Below are positions 1 to 5,104 of a DNA stretch of 5,104 nt, one piece after another. The notes under the pieces were generated by a model. The model had not been told where the DNA came from. It worked only from the letters and a program-made list of their open reading frames with translations, and searched no databases. Each line of letters begins with the position of its first letter. Position 1 is the first letter of the stretch. The DNA is taken from NCBI GenBank assembly GCA_002328625.1, contig DCVC01000251.1, forward strand, positions 2,072-7,175. Reading direction: 5' to 3'. This stretch comes from Bacteroidales bacterium UBA2198. GTDB lineage: Bacteria > Bacteroidota > Bacteroidia > Bacteroidales > VadinHA17. The position numbers and the translations under genes were made by a program.

Positions 1-22
1 GGTTCGAATCCAGTACGCCCCA
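1..22 (+). tRNA. 3' end of a tRNA gene (T arm and acceptor 3' strand), cut by the window start
   Basis: The first bases read as the end of a tRNA. GG is the last part of the T-stem 5' strand, TTCGAAT is the seven-base T loop, and CCAGT is the 3' strand of the T stem. ACGCCCC is then the 3' strand of the acceptor stem, and A at 22 is the discriminator base. The next bases are CAA, so no CCA tail is encoded, as is common in Bacteroidota, where CCA is added after transcription. The missing 5' half should begin GGGGCGT to pair with the acceptor strand. The anticodon lies outside the window, so the amino acid cannot be read. A valine tRNA is possible from memory of similar sequences, but this is only a guess. 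Confidence 0.88.
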
Positions 23-42
23 CAACTTTTAATGGGAAATCC

Positions 43-780
43 TCAGAGCTCCCGTATTTTGACATTCCTGAACCATATCGGATAACCATGATCCTGGAGA
101 CCGATATATCCCTCTCTTGCAATACCCTCAGTGAATCCGGGGAAATTCTTAAACTTGCTGTTCTGAACCAGCTCATCCCATTCTGGCGTCCATAATGTAT
201 ATTCAACAACCTTCACTCCGTTCTGGGTATGACTTACTTTACCGTCTTTAACACGAATAACAATGTTGTTCCATTCGCCTGCAGGATTGACACTCTTCGG
301 ATCAGCCGCTATCATGTCGTATAAGGAACCGGCCAGGTGACTCGGGATCTTGTTGTCGGTGGCATCAACATTGTCTAGGATCTGAACCTCAGGTGCTGCA
401 TAGTAGATGGCCTGTTTAGGAACCTCCCGTACATTGTAAAAAATACCGGAATTACCCATTTTACTTGCTTTCCAGTCAAGTGACAGTTCGAAATTCTTAA
501 ATTTCTTAACGCCATAGACTATATCGCCGTTTGACCCCTGACCCGGTTTTCTGCCTTCCCCGGTAAAGACTTTCATGGTGTTATCCTCTATAACCCAGTT
601 TTTTGGCATCTCGGTGCCGTTACATTGTCTCCAGCCGGTAAAGTCCTTACCGTTGAATAACAGAACCCATCCCTCCTTTTTCTCTTTCCCGGAGAGTTTG
701 TTTACTTTTTGAGCCAATGCCGGTGCTGACAGAAGCATAAGGATAATTAATGCCGTTGATAAAATGATATTGCTTTTCAT
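43..780 (-). CDS. Secreted 3-keto-disaccharide hydrolase / DUF1080 family protein
   Basis: This 245-residue protein belongs to the DUF1080 family (Pfam PF06439, 3-keto-disaccharide hydrolase), a concanavalin-like beta-sandwich fold. Characterised members cleave 3-keto-glycosides made by oxidoreductases during sugar scavenging; the exact substrate here is unknown. Residues 1-23 form a signal peptide: MKSN, a hydrophobic core, and an A-L-A cleavage site before Q24. With no lipobox cysteine it is probably a soluble periplasmic protein. Family hallmarks follow in order: GWVLLFNGKDFTGW at 37-50, FELSLDWK at 97-104, NSGIFYNVRE at 110-119, PEVQILDN at 130-137, the AGSLYD block at 150-155, GEWNN at 168-172, and the closing GYIGLQDHG...FRNVKI at 224-242. 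The length is typical for a single-domain member. The ATG at 778-780 is placed exactly at the signal peptide start; the stop is TGA. It is transcribed alone, convergent with the tRNA and divergent from the lipoprotein gene. No oxidoreductase or SusCD partner is visible. Confidence 0.93.
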   Translation of the reverse strand: MKSNIILSTALIILMLLSAPALAQKVNKLSGKEKKEGWVLLFNGKDFTGWRQCNGTEMPKNWVIEDNTMKVFTGEGRKPGQGSNGDIVYGVKKFKNFELSLDWKASKMGNSGIFYNVREVPKQAIYYAAPEVQILDNVDATDNKIPSHLAGSLYDMIAADPKSVNPAGEWNNIVIRVKDGKVSHTQNGVKVVEYTLWTPEWDELVQNSKFKNFPGFTEGIAREGYIGLQDHGYPIWFRNVKIREL

Positions 781-808
781 TGCCTGATTGATTAATAAGT
801 TTGTGATG

Positions 809-816
809 CAAATTAA
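809..816 (-). promoter_or_regulatory. Possible -7 element for the DUF1080 gene
   Basis: On the minus strand this reads TTAATTTG, matching all but one of the fixed positions of the Bacteroidota -7 consensus TAnnTTTG. It lies 28 bases upstream of the ATG, which would give a leader of roughly 20 bases. No TTG -33 element is seen at the expected distance further upstream, and the region is AT-rich, so a chance match is quite possible. No Shine-Dalgarno sequence stands before the start codon, which is usual in this phylum. Confidence 0.3.
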
Positions 817-1009
817 TAAAAAATACCGTTGTATGACCTGGTCAGAGTAATAAGGATTTTGTACTTAATTATCCTCCTTCTTTAACTATAATGCTTTGTC
901 ATGCCGAAATTCTGTTTCTCACCTCCTTGTGTGCCAGCCAGAGTTCAGGGAGGCTGGGGAGTACAGGAACCAAACCGGTGTCAGGCTCAAAAAAGTATTC
1001 CAGGATAAA

Positions 1010-1037
1010 TTGATTCCCATTTAAATTTATAAATTTG
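1010..1037 (+). promoter_or_regulatory. Bacteroidota-type promoter (TTG ... TAnnTTTG) for the lipoprotein gene
   Basis: TAAATTTG at 1030-1037 is a perfect match to the -7 consensus TAnnTTTG used by the primary sigma factor of Bacteroidota. A TTG at 1010-1012 lies 17 bases upstream and could be the -33 element, though this spacing is slightly short. Transcription would start near 1042-1044, leaving a leader of about 12-14 bases before the ATG at 1056. It may also drive the macroglobulin gene if the two form an operon. Confidence 0.5.
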
Positions 1038-1044
1038 TTACATC

Positions 1045-1052
1045 AAGGGAAG
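1045..1052 (+). promoter_or_regulatory. Purine-rich ribosome binding site that supports the ATG at 1056
   Basis: AAGGGAAG ends three bases before the ATG at 1056 and resembles a Shine-Dalgarno sequence. It favours this ATG over the in-frame TTG at 1035, which lies inside the promoter -7 element and would add seven residues in front of an otherwise normal signal peptide. Confidence 0.5.
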
Positions 1053-1055
1053 TCT

Positions 1056-1964
1056 ATGAGAAATCATTTTTCTGCATTATGTGTCCTGTTATGTGTAGTT
1101 TTTAACTTTGTTTCCTGCAGACAGGAACCTGAAACTGCTCAGGCATTTGTCCCTCTTTTCTCCACCTACAAATCAGATACTACGGCTAGTCATCCCGGTA
1201 ACGCTAAGAATGAGATACTTTACGGTCTTCTGACTCCGATAGAGGTTTCCAATACTTTTAACAGACTCGCTGTCCCTTATAACAATTATGTTGTGAATCC
1301 TGTGTCGAACATGAAGAACTACCTCAGCATCTCAAAAATCTCGATTAACACAGGTGTTTACGGAGTCGATTTCACCTATCTTAAAATGTTCGGAATGGGG
1401 CAGGAAATGATCGATTATATGGTCACCATACATGAAATGTTCAGTAAGCTCGGGCTCCCCGACCGTTTAATGTCTGAACCTCTTCGAAAAATAAAAGATG
1501 ATTTATTGGTCCCTGATTCCATTGTACCACTTATGCATAAAGCCTTTTCAGATGTTGACGAGGAGCTCAGAAAGAACAACAGAAGCAGTACTTCAGGTCT
1601 TATGATGATGGGGGGCTGGGTTGAGGCTTTGTTTATTGCCACGCAACTGGTGTATGATCCTGCAAATCCCGATCCTGCAGTGGTTGAGAAAATTGCCGAA
1701 CAGAAATACACTCTGGCATCCCTGCTTAGTTTTTTGAAGAATCACTACGATGATCCGGTTGTGGTGTATTATACTAAAAAACTTAAATACCTTAAGAAAT
1801 ATTTCGATACCTTCGATATCTACTTTAAAAAGGGAGACCTTGAAATTGATACGGAAAAAAATGTTATCAGGGCTTCGGGAAGTGAGATGAATGTGACTGT
1901 TGAAACCCTGAACAACATCCGTGATTATATAAGCAGGTTCAGAGAAGAGCTTACTGCACCATAA
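1056..1964 (+). CDS. Lipoprotein of unknown family, 302 residues
   Basis: I do not recognise this family. The protein starts at ATG 1056 with a lipoprotein signal peptide: MRNHF, a hydrophobic stretch with two cysteines (C9, C13), then the lipobox-like F-V-S-C with the lipidated cysteine at residue 21. The -3 residue is F rather than the usual L. RQEPE after the cysteine is charged and could act as a Bacteroidota lipoprotein export signal, so outer-membrane anchoring is possible. Residues 22-53 look like a flexible linker. From about residue 54 on the composition suggests a mainly helical mature domain, including YGLLTPIEVSNTFNRL at 56-71, a methionine/glycine-rich hydrophobic helix GLMMMGGWVEALFIATQL at 181-198, and a basic and tyrosine-rich stretch (YYTKKLKYLKKY) in the C-terminal third. 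No catalytic motif is evident. An in-frame TTG at 1035 is a less likely start. The gene precedes the macroglobulin gene by 100 bases on the same strand. Confidence 0.85.
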   Translation: MRNHFSALCVLLCVVFNFVSCRQEPETAQAFVPLFSTYKSDTTASHPGNAKNEILYGLLTPIEVSNTFNRLAVPYNNYVVNPVSNMKNYLSISKISINTGVYGVDFTYLKMFGMGQEMIDYMVTIHEMFSKLGLPDRLMSEPLRKIKDDLLVPDSIVPLMHKAFSDVDEELRKNNRSSTSGLMMMGGWVEALFIATQLVYDPANPDPAVVEKIAEQKYTLASLLSFLKNHYDDPVVVYYTKKLKYLKKYFDTFDIYFKKGDLEIDTEKNVIRASGSEMNVTVETLNNIRDYISRFREELTAP

Positions 1965-1992
1965 ATGTATCGGAAGGGTGAGCGGAAAAGCT

Positions 1993-2022
1993 GGCAGCAG
2001 TTTGCAGGTTACAGGCGGCAGG
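1993..2022 (+). repeat. Degenerate 7-base tandem repeat in the gap before the macroglobulin gene
   Basis: Four consecutive heptamers can be read in phase: GGCAGCA (1993-1999), GTTTGCA (2000-2006), GGTTACA (2007-2013) and GGCGGCA (2014-2020), followed by GG. Each ends in CA at the same phase and approximates GGYNRCA. The array fills the middle of the 100-base gap between the lipoprotein stop and the macroglobulin start. The flanks show no clear terminator. The AT-rich stretch after the repeat (2023-2064) has no convincing promoter and no Shine-Dalgarno sequence. Confidence 0.55.
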
Positions 2023-2064
2023 AAATTTTATAAATTCTATTAGTTATCACCATTATCAATTATC

Positions 2065-5000
2065 ATGAGAACTGCAAAATCACTAACGTTCCTGTTGATT
2101 TTCATTTTAATGGCGTCTTGCGGAACAAAGGATCCAGGTGGCATCAAACAACTTTTTAAAAAAAGAGCATCAGTTACTGAATACCATCTGCCTCTGGATA
2201 AGGGTTTCAGTGAGTATATAACAGGATACACCTCCGGAACAATATCTGTAAACTCCTTTATTGAGATCAGATTCACCCGTGAATTTGCAGAGCTGATCAA
2301 TAAGAAAAACACATCGGGCCTGTTTGCTTTTCAACCTTCAATAAAAGGCAAAGCTGAATGGGCCGATCCGACAACACTTATCTTCAAACCTTCCAGGTTA
2401 CTTGCATCCGGAACAATCTACACAGGCCGGCTTAATCTTCATAAGCTGACAGATGTGGATGAACGCCTGAAAATGTTCCCCTTAAGGATCCAGACCCTGA
2501 AAAAGGATTTTGTTGTGAAAACAAGTACTCTTGAGTGTACTTCCCCTGAAGGAACAAGATATGACCTGAAAGGAGAGATAATCGCTTCAGATTACATGGT
2601 ATCGTCTGAGATTGAAACCTTTCTTGAAGCTAAGATTGGCCGGAAAAAGATGGGAATAGTATGGGATCACTCCGACATGCTGACCCATAAATTCACTGTT
2701 ACAAATATTGAACGTACCGGCAAGGCACAAAAACTTGAAATAACCTGGAATGGAACATCCGCCGGCATTAAGCAAAAAGGTTCATCGGTTATCACTATCC
2801 CTTCGCTCGATGAATTCATTGTTATTGACTATCTGGTAACACGGGGGGAAACACAGAAGATTGATATTGTTTTTTCAGACCCTATCGATACAAGGCAGGA
2901 AACAGAAGGACTTATCTGGTTCTCTCCCCACTATGAGTTAACCCTGAGCATTAACTCCAATATCATAAGCCTGTTCCCTGCTCTGACACTGAGTGGTATA
3001 ACGGAACTTAATATAGAACCTTCAATAAGAAATACCGGGGGGGCAACTCTTTCAGCTTCATTTATACAGAAAATTGATTTCAATCCCGTGCTTCCCGCAA
3101 TTGATCCAACAGGCAGCGGCGTGATTATTCCATCTTCACAAAACCTTATTTTTCCCTTCAAAGTCGCTAATTTAGAAGCAGTTGATCTGAAGATTATTAA
3201 AATATTTGAAAATAATCTGTTTTACTTTCTACAGGAAAATGACATTAATACAGGCTATTCCGTAAAACGGTTTGGCCGACCCGTTTATTCAGGAAGAGTC
3301 GACCTTGCAGCAGGTTCAGCATCCGCCCGTGATTCCTGGAATCTTTATTCAATCGATCTTTCCGATTATATAAATGTTGAGCCCGGGATCCTATACAGGG
3401 TAGAACTCGGGATGAGACCCTCTTACTCGCTTTACTCCTGCAGTGGCAGGACAGACGAGAGTAAATATGAGCAATTACTCGTCCTGTCGGATGAAAAGAA
3501 CCGTGAATTCTGGGAAGATCCTGATAATTACTATGACGACAGTGATGATTTCCTCTATTATTCAATGGGGTTTGACTGGAGAGACAGGAACGATCCTTGC
3601 AAAGACGCATATTTCAGTCCCGATAAAAAAGTAACAAGAAACATCCTTGCATCAAATTTTGGCCTGATTGCCAAAAAGGGGCCTGATAATAATCTCCGTG
3701 TCTTTGTAAATGATCTCATAACTGCATTGCCGTTAAGTGAAGTAAATGTTGATGTTTATGATTTCCAGATGCAGCTTGTAGTTTCAGGAAAAACCGACAA
3801 GAAAGGAGCAGTATCTCTACTGTGCGACAGAAAACCCTTTCTGGTCATTGCTGAAAAGGATAAAGACCGTAACTTCCTTAAAATCAACGACGGAGCTTCT
3901 CTTTCACTTAGTTCCTTCGATGTTTCAGGTACAAAACCTGAAAACGGCATAAAAGCATTTATTTACGGCGAAAGAGATGTATGGCGACCGGGTGATTCAG
4001 TTTTCCTCTCCGTGTTTATCAGAGATCTGTACAGTGACCTGCCTGAAGGTCATCCGGTGCATTTCGAACTTAATAATCCGCTTGAACAAAAAATCGATTA
4101 TCAGGTTCAAACCCTGGCAGGCAGTAATCTTCTTGTGTTCAGAACAAAAACAACTCCTGATGCCGTTACAGGAAATTATAATGCTGTTGTCAGGGTCGGA
4201 GGCGCCGTTTTCAGCAAAAGAGTGCGGATTGAGACAGTAAAACCTAACCGGCTGAAGATCAGCCTGAATTTCCCTGACGAGATTCTTGGAAATAAACCTT
4301 CAACAGGAAGCCTCAATGCCAGGTGGCTGAATGGTGCTACTGCAGGAAATATGAGAGCATCAGTTGATTATATGCTGAAACACACTAAAACAGAATTTGA
4401 AAAATACAGGCAGTATATTTTCGATGATCCTTCAATAGATTTTTATTCCGAAACAGTTAATGTTTTTGATGGCACCACCAATGCAAATGGTAACGCCGTC
4501 ATAAATCTGGATCCGGCAACGGACATGATTGCCCCGGGAATGCTGAATGCTGTCTTCACGGCCAGGGTTGCTGAAAAGGGCGGTGATGAAAGTATCGCAC
4601 AGACAACATATAAATATGCACCCTATCCTGCTTTCGTGGGTATGAACCTTCCATCCCTTCAGGGTAAAAGCAGGATGCTTTTTACCGATACGAATAATGA
4701 AATTAAGCTTGTAACTGTCGATGAAAGTGGAAGACCGGTAAACTCAAAGGTCGAGATCACTCTTTATAAAATATCATACAGATGGTGGTGGGAATCGGAC
4801 CAGGAGAATCTTGCATATTATATTTCAAACAACATTTATAAACCGGTTATCAGGCAGACAATCACTTCATCAGGAGGAGAAGGTTCCTTCACTTTCAAAA
4901 TCGATAAGAAGGAATGGGGCAGGTACCTTATAAGGGCATCTTTGCCCGGAGGCCATTCCACTGGTAAAATAGTACTCGTTGACTGGCCCTGGGAGTACGG

Positions 5001-5104
5001 TATGAAGGGTAAGAGCGAAGGAGCAACTCTTCTGGCAATAAGTACTGATAAGGAAAAATATAATCCGGGTGATGAGATTAAGTTATCATTCCCTGCACCT
5101 GAAA
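2065..5104 (+). CDS. Bacterial alpha-2-macroglobulin family lipoprotein, N-terminal 1,013 codons (3' end outside window)
   Basis: Bacterial alpha-2-macroglobulins are large envelope proteins thought to trap invading proteases, often beside the peptidoglycan synthase PbpC. A TAG stop at 2041 in the same frame makes ATG 2065 the first good start. Residues 1-18 are a signal peptide ending L-M-A-S before the lipid-anchored C19. An Ig/macroglobulin-like domain follows at about 55-135 (FIEIRFTREF at 65-74, W99, LIFKPSRLLASGTIY at 105-119). A second at about 246-300 carries the FSDPID...GLIW signature (270-285). An acidic, aromatic segment lies at 484-514. Next are VFVNDLITALPLSEVNVDVYD at 546-566 (MG3-like) and the A2M_N/MG2 hallmark YGERDVWRPGD at 634-644. 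RWWWE at 906-910 resembles Bacteroidota homologues from memory. STDKEKYNPGD at 993-1003 begins the bait-region domain, where the window stops. Homologues usually run to about 1,800-1,900 residues, so the thioester domain, if any, is not visible. Confidence 0.93.
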   Translation, partial: MRTAKSLTFLLIFILMASCGTKDPGGIKQLFKKRASVTEYHLPLDKGFSEYITGYTSGTISVNSFIEIRFTREFAELINKKNTSGLFAFQPSIKGKAEWADPTTLIFKPSRLLASGTIYTGRLNLHKLTDVDERLKMFPLRIQTLKKDFVVKTSTLECTSPEGTRYDLKGEIIASDYMVSSEIETFLEAKIGRKKMGIVWDHSDMLTHKFTVTNIERTGKAQKLEITWNGTSAGIKQKGSSVITIPSLDEFIVIDYLVTRGETQKIDIVFSDPIDTRQETEGLIWFSPHYELTLSINSNIISLFPALTLSGITELNIEPSIRNTGGATLSASFIQKIDFNPVLPAIDPTGSGVIIPSSQNLIFPFKVANLEAVDLKIIKIFENNLFYFLQENDINTGYSVKRFGRPVYSGRVDLAAGSASARDSWNLYSIDLSDYINVEPGILYRVELGMRPSYSLYSCSGRTDESKYEQLLVLSDEKNREFWEDPDNYYDDSDDFLYYSMGFDWRDRNDPCKDAYFSPDKKVTRNILASNFGLIAKKGPDNNLRVFVNDLITALPLSEVNVDVYDFQMQLVVSGKTDKKGAVSLLCDRKPFLVIAEKDKDRNFLKINDGASLSLSSFDVSGTKPENGIKAFIYGERDVWRPGDSVFLSVFIRDLYSDLPEGHPVHFELNNPLEQKIDYQVQTLAGSNLLVFRTKTTPDAVTGNYNAVVRVGGAVFSKRVRIETVKPNRLKISLNFPDEILGNKPSTGSLNARWLNGATAGNMRASVDYMLKHTKTEFEKYRQYIFDDPSIDFYSETVNVFDGTTNANGNAVINLDPATDMIAPGMLNAVFTARVAEKGGDESIAQTTYKYAPYPAFVGMNLPSLQGKSRMLFTDTNNEIKLVTVDESGRPVNSKVEITLYKISYRWWWESDQENLAYYISNNIYKPVIRQTITSSGGEGSFTFKIDKKEWGRYLIRASLPGGHSTGKIVLVDWPWEYGMKGKSEGATLLAISTDKEKYNPGDEIKLSFPAPE

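Larger units (their letters stand above)
781..1055. other. Divergent intergenic region between the DUF1080 gene and the lipoprotein gene
   Basis: This 275-base stretch separates two divergently transcribed genes, and I see no confident gene in it. It holds promoter candidates for both sides (809-816 and 1010-1037). A weak inverted repeat, AGGAT at 853-857 with ATCCT at 871-875, has a 13-base loop; it is too short to call a terminator or riboswitch. Two Shine-Dalgarno-like sequences lie on the minus strand, AAGGAGGTG at 921-929 and GAAGGAGGAT at 871-880, but neither is well spaced before a start codon. A minus-strand frame is open from 1042 down to a TGA at 899-901 without an ATG; it is discussed as a possible gene remnant. 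Confidence 0.7.

Noticed and set aside
1..42. tRNA 3' end as an attachment site for an integrated element
   Set aside because: tRNA ends are common integration sites, but no integrase, second copy of the tRNA end, or phage/ICE genes are visible in the window; the neighbours are ordinary metabolic and envelope genes.
853..875. Inverted repeat AGGAT/ATCCT as a terminator or RNA element
   Set aside because: The stem is only five base pairs with a 13-base loop and no T-run follows; expected by chance in AT-rich DNA.
1035..1055. Seven-residue N-terminal extension of the lipoprotein from a TTG start
   Set aside because: The TTG lies inside a perfect -7 promoter element, and the ATG at 1056 gives a normal signal peptide with a purine-rich ribosome site in front.
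1415..1711. 98-codon minus-strand open frame inside the lipoprotein gene
   Set aside because: It is antisense to a convincing lipoprotein gene, with low-complexity serine/isoleucine-rich translation and no recognisable motif; treated as a shadow.
2029..2038. TATAAATTCT as a promoter -7 element for the macroglobulin gene
   Set aside because: It misses the conserved TTTG end of the consensus, and the nearest TTTG upstream (2001-2004) is too far away; co-transcription from the upstream promoter is at least as likely.
2040..4240. Several 60-120 codon open frames on both strands within the macroglobulin gene
   Set aside because: The macroglobulin frame is continuous and carries family motifs throughout; the others overlap it fully and have no domain-like features.

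Overview
The window looks like chromosomal DNA from a member of the Bacteroidota, probably an uncultured or environmental Bacteroidales/Marinilabiliales-type organism. The evidence is a tRNA end without an encoded CCA, a TAnnTTTG-type promoter element, two lipoprotein signal peptides of the kind common in this phylum, a DUF1080 protein, and a large alpha-2-macroglobulin with sequence blocks I associate with Bacteroidota homologues. The phylum call is an inference from these features; the genus cannot be read from the sequence.

Layout. Positions 1-22 are the last third of a tRNA T arm and the 3' acceptor strand on the + strand. Twenty bases later the convergent gene at 43-780 (minus strand) ends; it encodes a secreted 3-keto-disaccharide hydrolase/DUF1080 protein. 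A divergent intergenic region (781-1055) follows, with a good Bacteroidota-type promoter at its right edge. Then come two + strand genes: a 302-residue lipoprotein of unknown family (1056-1964) and, after a 100-base gap carrying a degenerate 7-base tandem repeat, the first 1,013 codons of a bacterial alpha-2-macroglobulin lipoprotein (2065 to the window end). I translated this last frame codon by codon; it is open with no stop or frameshift to base 5104. It is the largest gene in the window.

How the parts may work together. The DUF1080 enzyme belongs to carbohydrate scavenging and has no visible link to the other two genes. The unknown lipoprotein and the alpha-2-macroglobulin share a strand and could be co-transcribed from the promoter at 1010-1037. 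Both are predicted lipid-anchored envelope proteins, so a joint envelope role is possible but unproven. The macroglobulin is cut just as its bait-region domain starts, so the thioester domain and any downstream partner such as pbpC are out of view.

Most of the window is ordinary core or envelope gene content. I do not see a mobile element, CRISPR array, defence system or clear novel system. The items most worth a second look are the orphan lipoprotein, the cysteine-bracketed acidic segment in the macroglobulin, the 7-base repeat, and a protein-like open stretch without a start codon on the minus strand at 899-1042.
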